Of a stretch of 64,000 nt of DNA, positions 51,976 to 63,809 are shown piece by piece (position 1 is the first letter of the stretch; the number at the start of each line of letters is the position of its first letter). The stretch is from the NCBI GenBank assembly GCA_018336195.1, contig JAGXQV010000104.1, positions 1-64,000 on the forward strand, written 5' to 3'. Made by a program: the position numbers and the translations under genes. Below the pieces are notes generated by a model. That model did no database searches. It was given only the letters and a program-made list of their open reading frames with translations, and was not told the origin of the DNA. This DNA is from Sulfuricella sp. Its GTDB lineage: Bacteria; Pseudomonadota; Gammaproteobacteria; Burkholderiales; Sulfuricellaceae.

Positions 51976-52950
51976 CTACTTCCCCCCGCACATCGCCGCC
52001 GCATTCTCTCCTTTTTTCCAGCACGGACTCGGCGTTTTCAGGTCGGGATGGGGAATTCCCTCACCGTCAAGGCGGGCAATCACGGTATGCCAACTGGTCA
52101 CGCCGTCCTGGTCCAACTCCAGGCGCAACAACCAGCCGGTGGTAGTGGCGGGTTCCTCGAAGCCGTCGATGAGGAAATTCCCCAGGCTGTAGATGATCGG
52201 TTTGCCGCGGTAGACTTCGGTATCCTGGGTGACGTGGGGATGGCCGCCGATCACCGCGTCGGCGCCGGCGTCGATCAGCAGGCGCGCCAGTTGGCGCTGG
52301 CGGGCGCCGGCGCGGGGTTCGTACTCCCAGCCGCCATGCAGGTAGGGAATGACGATATCGGCATGATGGATGGCGCGGGCTTGGCGCAGGTCTTCGCGCA
52401 CCTGTTCGTCTTCGCTCCAGGCGATGCCGGGGGCGTCGTAATCGGCTTCGAAGCTGCGCGGCAGGAATTCGTTGTAGCCGAGCAGGGCGATGCGCAGGCC
52501 GTGGCGTTCGACGATCAGGGGGGCATGGGCTTGGCGTAGGTCGCGCCCGCCGCCGAAGTAGCCGATCCCTTGCCGGTCGAGGTGGCCGAGCATTTCCGAG
52601 AAAGCGGCGCGTCCGAAATCGCCGGAATGGTTGTTGGCCAGCGAAACGGCGTCGAAATGCCGCTTGAGCACAACCAGAGTGCGCGGGTGGGCGCGGAAGG
52701 TGTAGATTTTCTCCGTGACTTCGCCACCGTTGGCCACTACGCATTCGAGGTTGCCGATGCGCAGGTCGGCGGCAGCGAACTGCGCGGCGAAGGGCGCGAA
52801 GGGGTCGCGCCCTTGTGCGATGGCCTTGCCGGGCAGGGTATCGAGCATGATGTCGCCGACGAACACCAGGCTGACGCGCTGTTGCGCGACGACCGGCGCC
52901 GCCAGAACCGCGAGGAGCAGCAAGCGCCCGAGGAATCGCACCGCGCTCAT
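51976..52950 (-). CDS. CapA-family metallophosphatase-like protein
   Basis: A 324-residue protein of the PGA_cap/CapA family, calcineurin-like enzymes first linked to poly-gamma-glutamate capsule. Signal peptide MSAVRFLGRLLLLAVLAAPVVA; motifs SLVFVGDIMLD, IGNLECVV, VSLANNHSGDFG and VIGGHPHVTQ follow in the standard order. The start at 52950 was chosen because it gives the signal peptide and overlaps the upstream stop as ATGA. No other capsule genes are nearby, so the real substrate is open. Confidence 0.88.
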   Translation of the reverse strand: MSAVRFLGRLLLLAVLAAPVVAQQRVSLVFVGDIMLDTLPGKAIAQGRDPFAPFAAQFAAADLRIGNLECVVANGGEVTEKIYTFRAHPRTLVVLKRHFDAVSLANNHSGDFGRAAFSEMLGHLDRQGIGYFGGGRDLRQAHAPLIVERHGLRIALLGYNEFLPRSFEADYDAPGIAWSEDEQVREDLRQARAIHHADIVIPYLHGGWEYEPRAGARQRQLARLLIDAGADAVIGGHPHVTQDTEVYRGKPIIYSLGNFLIDGFEEPATTTGWLLRLELDQDGVTSWHTVIARLDGEGIPHPDLKTPSPCWKKGENAAAMCGGK

Positions 52951-53351
52951 GAGGTCGCTCCTTGCAGTGCGCAGCCGAATTGCAGTTCGCGGCCCAGGTC
53001 GGGCGAATACAGGGAATGCTGGCCGGTCAGGGAATTCGCCGCACTGCCGGTCGGCCAAGGCGGCAGGTATTTGGCGGCGTGGAGCAGCACCGGCTGGCTG
53101 GGGGTTTGATAGTAGGCGTACAGCTTGATGTACTCGACCCGCGCGGCGTCACCAATCACCACCGCCTTGAAGCGGAAACGTCCGCCGATGTCGATGGACG
53201 GCACCGCGTAAGGATCAGTCGCCGGCGCCGCCTCGATTTGATGGATCGTCCCGGCGTAAGCGACCTGGCAGCGCAGCAACGGCGCGGCTTGCAAGGTGGC
53301 GGGGATCATACAGAGCGCCAACAACAGCGCAAACAATTGGGCTAGGTGCAT
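52947..53351 (-). CDS. Secreted protein of unknown function upstream of capA-like gene
   Basis: A 134-residue protein with a signal peptide (MHLAQLFALLLALCMIPATLQA). The mature part has two cysteines (LLRCQVAYAG and QFGCALQG) that could form a disulfide, and beta-type segments such as GGRFRFKAVVIGD and VEYIKLYAYY. No family was recognised. Its stop overlaps the start of the CapA-like gene (ATGA), so the two are translationally coupled and may work together. Confidence 0.72.
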   Translation of the reverse strand: MHLAQLFALLLALCMIPATLQAAPLLRCQVAYAGTIHQIEAAPATDPYAVPSIDIGGRFRFKAVVIGDAARVEYIKLYAYYQTPSQPVLLHAAKYLPPWPTGSAANSLTGQHSLYSPDLGRELQFGCALQGATS

Positions 53352-53465
53352 GAAGGTTCTTTATCGACGGGGCTTTCCGGGGAAACTACCGGTTCGGCGA
53401 AACGATACACGTCCGGCAGCGATTTTGCCAGCAGGGGATAAGCGCGCTTTCCGGAATCCCGCCAA

Positions 53466-53492
53466 ATAAAAACCCCGCTCTGGGCGGGGTTT
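53466..53492 (-). terminator. Terminator after the secreted protein gene at 53.5 kb
   Basis: On the - strand AAACCCCGC and GCGGGGTTT form a 9-bp stem with a 5-base loop, followed by TTTAT. It lies 37 bases past the stop at 53530. Confidence 0.82.
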
Positions 53493-53529
53493 GCAGCAAC
53501 TATCGCCCTGAAACAGGGCGCCTCCGTGC

Positions 53530-54093
53530 TTAGTACAGATAACCCAGCAATTGGGTTTGCGACCAGGTAATGGTGGGCTGCGCCTTGCCGTCAATGGTCA
53601 TGTTGGCGGTCACACCGCCGTTGGCGAAGGTGGCGTTGATGCCGATAGTCATGTTCTGGTTCATGGCTGGGATAGTATAGCCGCTTACCACCATCGCCGG
53701 AGTGACGATGTTGTAGGCCAGGTTACCGGTCAAAGTGCCGTTGAGAATATTGCCTTGCGAGACGCTGCCGGTGTAGGTGAACGAACCGTTGAGGGTCATG
53801 GTGATGCCGGATACGGAAATCGTGAAGTTGTTGTAGGACCAGGTCGTCGTGCCGCTGCTGCCGTTCCACTGGGCGTAATTCTGCGTCACCGTACCGCCGG
53901 AGGGACTGGTGCAGGTGCTTGTGGAGCCTGCCGTGGAGCAGGTCGGGCCTGCGACGAAACCGTTACCCGTTTTGCCTTGGGTCATGGCGCGCTGGAACAG
54001 CGTGGCGAAAGAACCCTGGTCATCCGCTTGGGCAATCTGGGAACCCAGCAGAACAAAGGCAGCGACAAATGCTCCGAACACTTTTTTAAACAT
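53530..54093 (-). CDS. Secreted Thr/Ser/Gly-rich protein of unknown function
   Basis: A 187-residue protein with a signal peptide (MFKKVFGAFVAAFVLLGSQIAQA). The mature chain is rich in T, S, G and N, with a likely disulfide pair (CSTAGSTSTC) and alternating hydrophobic residues (FTISVSGITMTLNGSFTYTG, LNGTLTGNLAYNIVT), which suggests a beta-sheet or beta-solenoid surface protein. No family was recognised. It is a single-gene unit with its own terminator; AGGAG stands upstream of the ATG. Confidence 0.72.
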   Translation of the reverse strand: MFKKVFGAFVAAFVLLGSQIAQADDQGSFATLFQRAMTQGKTGNGFVAGPTCSTAGSTSTCTSPSGGTVTQNYAQWNGSSGTTTWSYNNFTISVSGITMTLNGSFTYTGSVSQGNILNGTLTGNLAYNIVTPAMVVSGYTIPAMNQNMTIGINATFANGGVTANMTIDGKAQPTITWSQTQLLGYLY

Positions 54094-54180
54094 GACAACT
54101 CCTGAAAAAATTGGTGGAAAATCAGTGAAATTCCCATGCCGGGAACGGCAGCATTATGGAGGTGTTCATCCTTTTATTGA

Positions 54181-54197
54181 ATAGGGTTATACCCTAT
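54181..54197. promoter_or_regulatory. Inverted repeat upstream of the 54.1-kb secreted protein gene
   Basis: ATAGGGT-TAT-ACCCTAT is a perfect 7-bp inverted repeat about 90 bases upstream of the start at 54093. It may be an operator; no known regulator was matched. Confidence 0.35.
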
Positions 54198-54210
54198 AAA
54201 ATTCGGACGC

Positions 54211-54241
54211 AAAAAAAAACCGGCCACTCTTTGGTGGCCGG
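54211..54241 (-). terminator. Terminator of prk
   Basis: On the - strand GCCGGCCAC and GTGGCCGG form a GC-rich stem with a 6-base loop, followed by nine T. It lies about 45 bases past the prk stop. Confidence 0.9.
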
Positions 54242-54284
54242 CTTCCCCTCCCCCTTCTATGTTCAGTCGGGTGGTTGTTTTTGT

Positions 54285-55175
54285 TTACTTCTTCTTTTTC
54301 TTAGCGATCATGTCGTGGATGATCGGGGTCAAAATGACTTCCATGGCAAACCCCATCTTGCCGCCCGGCACCACGATGGTGTTGGGGCGCGACATGAAGG
54401 AATCATGGATCATTTGCAGGTAATAGGGGAAGTCCACACCGTGCGGGTCGCGGAAGCGGATCACCACGAAGCTTTCGTCGGCCGTGGGAATGTCGCGGGC
54501 GATGAATGGGTTGGAGGTATCCACGGTCGGAACGCGCTGGAAGTTGATGTGGGTGCGCGAGAACTGCGGCGTGATGTAGTGCACGTAGTCGTTCATGCGG
54601 CGCAAGATAGTGTCGACGATGGCCGCTTCCGAATAGCCGCGCTCGGCGCTGTCGCGATGGATCTTCTGGATCCACTCCAGGTTGACGATGGGCACCACGC
54701 CGATCAGCAGGTCGGCGTATTTGGCAACATCGATTTCGCCGTCGACCGCCGCACCATGCAGGCCTTCGTAAAATAACAGATCGGAACCATCGGGGATGTC
54801 TTCCCACGGAGTGAATTCGCCGCTGCCCAGCTTGGTGCCGAGGCGCTGGTTGTGTTCGCCGGCTTCACTGTCGTTGTGCAGGTAGTAACGCTTCTTGCCG
54901 CTACCGGTCTTGCCGTAATCCCTGAACAAGGTTTCGATCTTGTCGAACAGGTTGGCTTCCGCGCCGAAATGGCTGGGCGCATGGCGGCCGTCCTTCTCGG
55001 CGGCCGCGATGGCGGCCTTCATTTCCTGGCGGTTGTAGCGATGGAAGCTGTCGCCCTCGACCACAGTCGGGGTCAGGCTTTCGCGGCGGAAAATATGGGT
55101 AAAGGCGTTTTTGACGGTGGTGGTGCCCGCCCCGGAAGACCCGGTGACGGCGATAACTGGATGCTTGTGGGACAT
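54285..55175 (-). CDS. prk: Phosphoribulokinase
   Basis: Makes ribulose 1,5-bisphosphate from ribulose 5-phosphate and ATP, the CO2-acceptor step of the Calvin cycle. The 296-residue protein is the bacterial class I form: P-loop GSSGAGTTTV near residue 12, VEGDSFHRYNR near residue 40, LLFYEGLHG near residue 133 and the IVNLEWIQKIHRD segment. A lysine tail ends it. No RuBisCO genes are in this window, so prk stands alone here with its own terminator, as in several Nitrosomonadales. Confidence 0.96.
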   Translation of the reverse strand: MSHKHPVIAVTGSSGAGTTTVKNAFTHIFRRESLTPTVVEGDSFHRYNRQEMKAAIAAAEKDGRHAPSHFGAEANLFDKIETLFRDYGKTGSGKKRYYLHNDSEAGEHNQRLGTKLGSGEFTPWEDIPDGSDLLFYEGLHGAAVDGEIDVAKYADLLIGVVPIVNLEWIQKIHRDSAERGYSEAAIVDTILRRMNDYVHYITPQFSRTHINFQRVPTVDTSNPFIARDIPTADESFVVIRFRDPHGVDFPYYLQMIHDSFMSRPNTIVVPGGKMGFAMEVILTPIIHDMIAKKKKK

Positions 55176-55337
55176 GGATTTACCCCCTGGAATTAATAAC
55201 TGTTGAGCGAGTATAGCTATTTTGCCTGGCAGCGGCTATTTGATTATTGAATGCCATAATAAATTGCACTTTTTGTATAAGACATAAGAGGCAAGAGCCG
55301 CAGAACCGGGGCAAAGCCGTTATCCGGTGCGGCGATG

Positions 55338-58078
<2,741 letters not shown>

Positions 58079-58104
58079 AACCGCTGGGACATGAGGAGGT
58101 AGGC

Positions 58105-58632
58105 GTGAGAGACATTCCTGTGACTGATTTGTTGAAGGCCGTAGTGATCGGCATGCTTGCCCTGACTCTGTCCGCCTGCGGCTTCCAGTTGCGCGGCAAG
58201 GCTGAGTTGCCGTTCGAGACGCTCTACATCGAAGGCGGCAACCCGGCGCTCAACGCCGAGCTCCAGCGCGCCGTCAGCATTGGCAGCCGCACCCGCATCG
58301 TCGCCACGCCCTCCGAAGCCCAGGCGGTCCTGCAAATCTTCAACGAAAGCCGGGAAAAACGCATTCTGTCGCTGAGCGGTGTGGGCCGCGTCAACGAATT
58401 CCTGCTGGTGCAGCGCGTCGCTTTCCGCCTGCGCGACCGCAACAGCCGGATCATGTTGCCCGACCAGTTGATCGAACTACGCCGCGACATGTCCTACGAC
58501 GACACCCTGGTGCTCGCCAAGGAATCCGAAGAAGCCATGCTCTACCGCGACATGCAGGGCGACGTGGTGAACCAGATCCTGCGTCGCCTCAGCGGGGCAA
58601 AGCCGGCTCCGCCCGAGGAACCGGATAATTAG
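58105..58632 (+). CDS. lptE: LPS-assembly lipoprotein LptE
   Basis: An outer-membrane lipoprotein that plugs the LptD pore for lipopolysaccharide export. 175 residues from GTG 58105 (GAGGAGG 5-11 bases upstream). The lipobox LTLSAC ends near residue 25, followed by the family opening GFQLRGKAELPFETLYIEG, and FLLVQRVAFRLRD and ELRRDMSYDDTLVLAKESEE. Its position between leuS and holA is the classic order in beta- and gammaproteobacteria. Confidence 0.94.
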   Translation: MRDIPVTDLLKAVVIGMLALTLSACGFQLRGKAELPFETLYIEGGNPALNAELQRAVSIGSRTRIVATPSEAQAVLQIFNESREKRILSLSGVGRVNEFLLVQRVAFRLRDRNSRIMLPDQLIELRRDMSYDDTLVLAKESEEAMLYRDMQGDVVNQILRRLSGAKPAPPEEPDN

Positions 58633-58693
58633 TCTCATATCCGCCAAATGATGTCAAAAGTTGACAACAATGTGTTTCGAATTGAACTCCGCA

Positions 58694-58760
58694 GTAATGG
58701 GTGATGGGGAATGGGTGATGAGAACCACCCTCCCATTACCCATCACTCATCACCCATTAC
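58694..58760. repeat. Imperfect inverted repeat between lptE and holA
   Basis: GTAATGGGTGATG at 58694 and CATCACCCATTAC-type sequence ending at 58760; a second internal copy (AATGGGTGATG, CATTACCCATCA) makes a four-part palindromic repeat of 67 bases. It lies 62 bases after lptE and 40 before holA, and may act as a terminator or REP-like element. Confidence 0.75.
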
Positions 58761-58800
58761 CTTGTTTGACCCCGGCTCGTCCGGCTTAGGTTTTCCGACT

Positions 58801-59802
58801 ATGCGCATCAAACCCGAGCAACTCGCGACGCACCTGAAGCAGGAGCCGGCCCCGCTCTACCTGGTATTCGGCGACGAGCCGCTGCTGGCACTCGAAGCGA
58901 CGGATGCCATCCGCGCCGCCGCGCGTGGCCGGGGCTACGACGAACGGGAGGTGTTCACCGTTGAATCCGGCTTCAATTGGCAAACCCTGCTGGCCAGCGG
59001 CAGCAACCTGTCGCTGTTCGCCCAGCGGCGTATCGTCGAATTGCGCATCCCCACCGGCAAGCCCGGCACGGAAGGCAGCAAGATCATCGACCAGTATTGC
59101 GCCAACCTGCCTCCCGACACCCTGACGCTGGTCACCTGCCCCAAGCTCGACAAGACCCAGCAAGGCAGCAAATGGTTCAAGGCATTGGAAGGCGCGGGCG
59201 TCGTGGTGCAGGTATTCCCGGTAGAGCGCGGGCGCCTGCCCGACTGGATCGCCGGGCGCCTGGCCGCCCAAGATCAACGCGCCGGACGCGACACCTTGCA
59301 ATTCCTCGCCGACCGCGTGGAAGGCAACCTGCTCGCGGCATTCCAGGAAATCCGCAAGCTCGGCCTGCTCCATCCCCCCGGCGAGTTGACATTCGAGCAG
59401 GTCAAGGAAGCGGTGCTTGACGTTTCCCGCTATGACGTGTTCAATTTGGCGGAAGCCATGCTGAACGGCGAATCCGCCCGCTACGCCCGGATCCTCGAAG
59501 GACTGCGCGGCGAAGGCGTTTCGCCGGTGCTGGTACTATGGGCGCTGGCCCAGGATATCCGCCTGCTGACCAAGCTGGCGCTGGGACAAAACCGCGGCGT
59601 ACCGCTGGCCCAGGGAATGCGCGAAGCGCGTGTCTGGGATTCGCGCCAGCCCTTGCTGGAACGGGCGCTCAAGCGCCTCAGCGGCGGACGCCTGGTGGCC
59701 GCACTGAAGCGTGCCGCCTTTCTCGACCGCATGATAAAAGGCCTGGAGCGCGGCGATGTGTGGGACGAATGCCTCCAACTGGGATTGAAGTTGACGCGTT
59801 GA
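58801..59802 (+). CDS. holA: DNA polymerase III delta subunit HolA
   Basis: The clamp-loader subunit that opens the beta sliding clamp. 333 residues: MRIKPEQLATHLKQEPAPLYLVFGDEPLLALEA at the N-terminus split over the first strand and helix, TLVTCPKLDKTQQGSKWFKALE near residue 110, LLAAFQEIRKLGLL near residue 178 and VLWALAQDIRLLTKL near residue 245. ATG 58801 was chosen; the longer in-frame start at 58711 would translate the inverted repeat. Order leuS-lptE-holA is conserved. Confidence 0.93.
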   Translation: MRIKPEQLATHLKQEPAPLYLVFGDEPLLALEATDAIRAAARGRGYDEREVFTVESGFNWQTLLASGSNLSLFAQRRIVELRIPTGKPGTEGSKIIDQYCANLPPDTLTLVTCPKLDKTQQGSKWFKALEGAGVVVQVFPVERGRLPDWIAGRLAAQDQRAGRDTLQFLADRVEGNLLAAFQEIRKLGLLHPPGELTFEQVKEAVLDVSRYDVFNLAEAMLNGESARYARILEGLRGEGVSPVLVLWALAQDIRLLTKLALGQNRGVPLAQGMREARVWDSRQPLLERALKRLSGGRLVAALKRAAFLDRMIKGLERGDVWDECLQLGLKLTR

Positions 59803-59806
59803 ATTC

Positions 59807-60238
59807 ATGGAAAGAGCTTTGAAGATTATGGAAAACTCGCAACAAGAAATAGATTTGGCGTTACTTGCCACGCTCCGTCTGCTCTACGTCGAGGATGCGG
59901 ACTTTGCCCGGGAATCCCTGGCTTATTACCTGAAGCGCTATTTCGGGAAGGTGGATGTCGCCGGCGACGGAAAGAAAGGGCTGGCCTTGTTCCAAGCCCA
60001 TCCTTACGACTTGGTGCTGACCGACATCAGCATGCCGGTCATGGACGGCCTGGAAATGACTCGCCAAATTAAGGCAATTAAGCCAGACATGCCGGTGATC
60101 GTAATTTCCGCCCACTCCGAGGAAGCCATGAGACAAGACGCCGCAGCCGCAGGCGTGGCGGATTTTCTGATAAAACCACTGTTCCCCGAACAAGTGAAGG
60201 CCGCTATTTATCATTGCATCATGAAGCATCGCCAGTAA
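59807..60238 (+). CDS. Single-domain response regulator receiver protein
   Basis: A 143-residue protein with only a receiver domain: acidic pair ED in [13 protein letters not shown], phospho-acceptor aspartate in [12 protein letters not shown] (about residue 73), the switch S in [10 protein letters not shown] and the lysine in [10 protein letters not shown]. The N-terminal 20 residues precede the fold. ATG 59807 and ATG 59828 are both possible; neither has a good ribosome site. There is no output domain and no kinase nearby, so the partner is unknown. It lies 4 bases after holA. Confidence 0.87.
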   Translation: MERALKIMENSQQEIDLALLATLRLLYVEDADFARESLAYYLKRYFGKVDVAGDGKKGLALFQAHPYDLVLTDISMPVMDGLEMTRQIKAIKPDMPVIVISAHSEEAMRQDAAAAGVADFLIKPLFPEQVKAAIYHCIMKHRQ

Positions 60239-60248
60239 AGGAATCCCC

Positions 60249-61505
60249 ATGGACGTCAAACAGTACATGCAAACCCTCGGCCGGCAGGCGCGCGCCGCTT
60301 CCCGCCTGATTGCCGCCGCCGATACCAATGCCAAGAACAAGGCCTTGCTGGCGATGGCCGCTGCGCTTCGCCGCGATTGCGCCAAGCTGGTCGCCGCCAA
60401 CGGCCAGGATCTCGCACAAGCCCGCGAAGCCGGCCTGGAAGCCGCCCTGTTGGATCGCCTGACGCTCAATGAAAAAGGCGTGGCGGGCATGGCCGAAGGG
60501 CTGGAGCAGATCGCCGCGCTACCCGATCCGGTCGGCGAAATCACCGGCCTCAGCTACCGTCCCTCCGGCATCCAGGTCGGCAAGATGCGCGTGCCGCTGG
60601 GCGTGGTGGGGATCATTTACGAAGCGCGTCCCAACGTCACCGCCGACGCCGCCGGGCTGTGCCTGAAATCCGGCAACGCGGCGATCCTGCGCGGCGGCTC
60701 GGAAGCCCTGCATTCCAACCAGGCCATCGCCGCCTGCGTGAGCGAGGGCCTGAAAGCTGCGGGACTCCCCGAAACCGCGGTGCAGGTGATCTCCACCACC
60801 GACCGCGCCGCGGTGGGCGAGCTCATCACCATGAAGGATTACGTGGACGTGATCGTGCCGCGCGGCGGCAAGGGGCTAATCGAACGCCTCATCGCCGAGG
60901 CGCGTATCCCCGTCATCAAGCATCTGCACGGGGTGTGCCACGTGTATATCGACGACGAGGCCGACCAGGCCAAGGCCATCCGCATCGCCGACAACGCCAA
61001 GACCAGCCGCTATGGCACCTGCAACACCATGGAAACCCTGCTGGTAGCGGAGTCCGTAGCGAAGAGCGTACTGCCCCCGCTGTGCAAGATCTATTTCGAC
61101 AAGGGCGTGGAACTGCGCGGCTGCCCCGCCGCGCGCGCCATCGTCGCGGGGATGAAAGAGGCCACCGAGGAAGATTGGCACACCGAATACCTCGCGCCGA
61201 TATTGAGCATCCGCGTGGTGAAGGATATGGATGCCGCCATCGAGCATATCGCCACCTACAGCTCGCAGCACACCGAGTCCATCGTCACCGAAAACTACAC
61301 CAAGGCGCGCCGCTTCCTGCGCGAAGTGGATTCCAGTTCGGTGATGGTGAACGCCTCGACGCGCTTCGCCGACGGTTTCGAATACGGCCTCGGCGCGGAA
61401 ATCGGCATCTCCACCGACAAAATCCACGCGCGCGGCCCGGTCGGCCTGGAAGGACTGACCAGCCAGAAATTCATCGTGCTGGGCGACGGGCACGTGCGGG
61501 GCTGA
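60249..61505 (+). CDS. proA: Gamma-glutamyl phosphate reductase ProA
   Basis: NADPH-dependent reduction of gamma-glutamyl phosphate, the second step of proline synthesis. 418 residues: the family opening [36 protein letters not shown] near residue 115, [12 protein letters not shown], and the catalytic cysteine in [17 protein letters not shown] near residue 258. [28 protein letters not shown] ends the active region across two strands. AAGGAATCCCC precedes the ATG. The matrixin gene starts 2 bases after its stop. Confidence 0.97.
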   Translation: MDVKQYMQTLGRQARAASRLIAAADTNAKNKALLAMAAALRRDCAKLVAANGQDLAQAREAGLEAALLDRLTLNEKGVAGMAEGLEQIAALPDPVGEITGLSYRPSGIQVGKMRVPLGVVGIIYEARPNVTADAAGLCLKSGNAAILRGGSEALHSNQAIAACVSEGLKAAGLPETAVQVISTTDRAAVGELITMKDYVDVIVPRGGKGLIERLIAEARIPVIKHLHGVCHVYIDDEADQAKAIRIADNAKTSRYGTCNTMETLLVAESVAKSVLPPLCKIYFDKGVELRGCPAARAIVAGMKEATEEDWHTEYLAPILSIRVVKDMDAAIEHIATYSSQHTESIVTENYTKARRFLREVDSSSVMVNASTRFADGFEYGLGAEIGISTDKIHARGPVGLEGLTSQKFIVLGDGHVRG

Positions 61506-61507
61506 CG

Positions 61508-62431
61508 ATGTTCCGTAGCCGCCTGCTGCTCGCGCTGGCCCTCGGTTACACCAGCGCAGCGGCGGCCAACGGCTTCGATTACGTGTTGTGGCAAAACAGT
61601 CCGAAATGGGCGAATTCGCTGATGAAGTGGTACTACAACCCTTCCGGCCAGCCGAGTACCGTCAGCACCGATTCGATGCTGGCCTTGATTCAGGCCGACA
61701 TGGCGAAATGGAGCAACGCCTGCGGCATCCGTTTCGAATACCAGGGCATCACCACGGCGGCGCCGACGTTCAACGATGGGCTTAACGTCATCGGCTGGAG
61801 CAACGCCCAGGGTTACGACGGTTATACCCAGTATTGGTATCGTGGCGCCTATTTCAGCGACGTGGATGTGCGCCTCGACCCGGCACGCCTCACCGCAACC
61901 AGCCAGATCGACGCCATCGTCACCCATGAACTGGGCCACGCCGTGGGACTGGATCATTCCAACGTGGGGACGGCGATCATGTACGCCAACCCCTATCACA
62001 GCTACGATTACCAGCGCACCCTGCGCGCCGACGACATCGCCGGCTGCCAAGCCCTGTACGGCGCGGCTACAGTCTCAACCAGCACGCCATACGCCTTCGA
62101 CAGCACCGCCAGCGGGCCGGTCAACGCCCTGACCTTAAGCGCCCGCCTGGTGATCGCCTCCGCGGATCGCAATGCCGATGGCGCCATTTACGTCGCCGCG
62201 CGCCTCGGGGACAACTGGTTTTTCCATAACGGTTCCCAATGGATGCAATGGGCTGGCGGCAGCATCCCGACCTACTTCAGCGGAGCACTGACGGATCGCA
62301 CCATCCCCCTCGGCGACGGGATCGACGCAACCCCGCTGACCGGCGGACAAATCATCGTCGGTTACGGGCGCAACGAAGCGGAAATGCTGGCAAATCAACG
62401 CTACCAGACGATCTACACTTTTTCTCGCTAA
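61508..62431 (+). CDS. Matrixin-like secreted zinc metalloprotease
   Basis: A 307-residue exported metzincin. Signal peptide MFRSRLLLALALGYTSAAAA; the zinc site H-E-x-x-H-x-x-G-x-x-H is complete in THELGHAVGLDHS (about residues 139-151), with the methionine turn at AIMYANPY. The N-terminal catalytic part is about 185 residues, and a C-terminal beta domain of about 120 residues (GAIYVAARLGDNWFFHNGSQW) of unknown role follows. No propeptide cysteine switch was seen. It is 2 bases downstream of proA and may share its message. Confidence 0.87.
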   Translation: MFRSRLLLALALGYTSAAAANGFDYVLWQNSPKWANSLMKWYYNPSGQPSTVSTDSMLALIQADMAKWSNACGIRFEYQGITTAAPTFNDGLNVIGWSNAQGYDGYTQYWYRGAYFSDVDVRLDPARLTATSQIDAIVTHELGHAVGLDHSNVGTAIMYANPYHSYDYQRTLRADDIAGCQALYGAATVSTSTPYAFDSTASGPVNALTLSARLVIASADRNADGAIYVAARLGDNWFFHNGSQWMQWAGGSIPTYFSGALTDRTIPLGDGIDATPLTGGQIIVGYGRNEAEMLANQRYQTIYTFSR

Positions 62432-62521
62432 AACAGTGCAATCCGCACTTGCGTCTCGCTAAAGATTCCTTTAGATTAGCCCTCCCACCCCCGCTCGTCC
62501 CCTTCAAAAAGGAGAACCTAA

Positions 62522-63193
62522 ATGAAAAAGAAACGTTTTGCCTCATACCTGCTGGCCGGCAAGGCCGCGACCCTGCCTTTCGCCATCAACAACGCTCAAG
62601 CGGATGCCATTCCGACCTACGCCGATGTCGTCACCTCCAAGGTCAGCCTGATCGAACAACCGGCTACCGGCGTCAAACTGCTGACGGTCGCCGGCAGTTC
62701 TTCTTCCTCAACTTACGGTGGTTCCTACAGTGGCGGCGATGCAGCAGTTTGCAGCACTTCGATGCCTTCCGTCATGAACGTGGTGCTGACCGGAGTGAAA
62801 CAAAGCGACGTCATTTATCTGGCCGCCAGCGCGGACAAGGATGCTTCTGTGCACCTCGCCGTTGACAACCGCATCCGCGTCGGCTCCACCAATCTGACTG
62901 TGATCACCGCATTTCGCATGGGCGGCACGGCCTTGCCGGGCGACGACGGCTCCCTCGCTCAAGCGACCTCCAGCGTATCCATTCCGGTCAATCTGACCAA
63001 GCTGAAGAACAGCGGCATGTTCAGCGGCGGCAAGTTCTATCTCCAGGCATTCCTGTTCCCCACCCTGGACGGCGCCAACATCTGGGCGCAAGCACGCGTT
63101 TCCGAGCTGGATGAAATTGCCGTCAGCACCGTGGGTTGTTCCTCGACGTATGGCAGTTCGACATACGGCTCGACTTACGGCAGCACCTACTAA
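62522..63193 (+). CDS. Secreted protein with C-terminal STYG repeats
   Basis: A 223-residue protein with a signal peptide (MKKKRFASYLLAGKAATLPFAINNAQA). The middle is beta-rich (VMNVVLTGVKQSDVIYLAAS, GGKFYLQAFLFP). Two low-complexity blocks stand out: SSSSSTYGGSYSGGD near residue 60 and the C-terminal run of STYG units ending STYGSTYGSTY. A strong AAAAAGGAGA ribosome site lies upstream. No family was recognised; surface location or self-assembly is only a guess from the repeats. The preceding gene is a secreted protease. Confidence 0.75.
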   Translation: MKKKRFASYLLAGKAATLPFAINNAQADAIPTYADVVTSKVSLIEQPATGVKLLTVAGSSSSSTYGGSYSGGDAAVCSTSMPSVMNVVLTGVKQSDVIYLAASADKDASVHLAVDNRIRVGSTNLTVITAFRMGGTALPGDDGSLAQATSSVSIPVNLTKLKNSGMFSGGKFYLQAFLFPTLDGANIWAQARVSELDEIAVSTVGCSSTYGSSTYGSTYGSTY

Positions 63194-63212
63194 GCGGTCA
63201 TTCCGGGTTTCT

Positions 63213-63809
63213 TTGCCGCCCGACCTCTATCGCGGTAACAGCATCGTCGTTCGGCTTATTCTGCCGGACGACATGCCGCTGCTGCATGAATGGCTGAAAT
63301 CAGCGTCGTTCTCTTTCTACCGCCCTAGCCTGGGCGCCCTGTGCCCCACCGTCTTTGACTTGCAGGAACGCCTCGCCACGCTGGCCCAAATCGAACCTCC
63401 CGTGGAAATCGAAGCACTGGTGCTGCACCGTGCCACGACTGCGCCGCTCGGCGTGATGTCCCTGTCGGGCATCGACCCTCTCAATCGCAAGGCGGAATTT
63501 TCGATGGGTTTCGTGCGCGGACAAGGCACCCGCTGCACCATGGAAGCCCTGCATTTCGCCCTCGACCACGCCTTTGCCGCGATGGACCTGCGCAAGCTGA
63601 TATTCTATGCCGCCGCCGATAATCGCCGCGCCCTGGGGCTGATGCACCACTGGGGCATTCCCGAGGAAGGATTACTGCGCCGAGAATTGCTGCTGGCCGA
63701 CGGCAGTACCGCCGATTTGCGGCGTTTCGCCCTGTTCAAGGAAGAATGGGAAAGCGGGCCGTTGCGCCGGCAATTGCGCCGACTTGTTCCTTTGGTATCC
63801 GAATCATGA
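63213..63809 (+). CDS. GNAT-family N-acetyltransferase
   Basis: An acetyltransferase of about 198 residues related to the RimJ/RimL and SpeG-like group: IVVRLILPDDMPLLHEWL at the N-terminus, LGVMSLSGIDPLNRKAEFSMGF, the CoA-loop region VRGQGTRCTMEALHFALDHAF and DLRKLIFYAAADNRRALGLMHHWG. The start is uncertain: TTG 63213 is the first usable codon after the preceding stop, while an ATG at 63111 would overlap that gene by 82 bases. The stop overlaps the next ATG (ATGA). Acceptor substrate unknown. Confidence 0.8.
   Translation: MPPDLYRGNSIVVRLILPDDMPLLHEWLKSASFSFYRPSLGALCPTVFDLQERLATLAQIEPPVEIEALVLHRATTAPLGVMSLSGIDPLNRKAEFSMGFVRGQGTRCTMEALHFALDHAFAAMDLRKLIFYAAADNRRALGLMHHWGIPEEGLLRRELLLADGSTADLRRFALFKEEWESGPLRRQLRRLVPLVSES

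Noticed and set aside
60659-61507. Long upstream extension of the matrixin frame into proA
   Set aside because: The extension is an arginine-rich shadow of proA; ATG 61508 starts a proper signal peptide.
62459-62474. CTAAAG-ATTC-CTTTAG as terminator after the matrixin gene
   Set aside because: The stem is only 6 bp and AT-rich, with no T run, so it is too weak to call.
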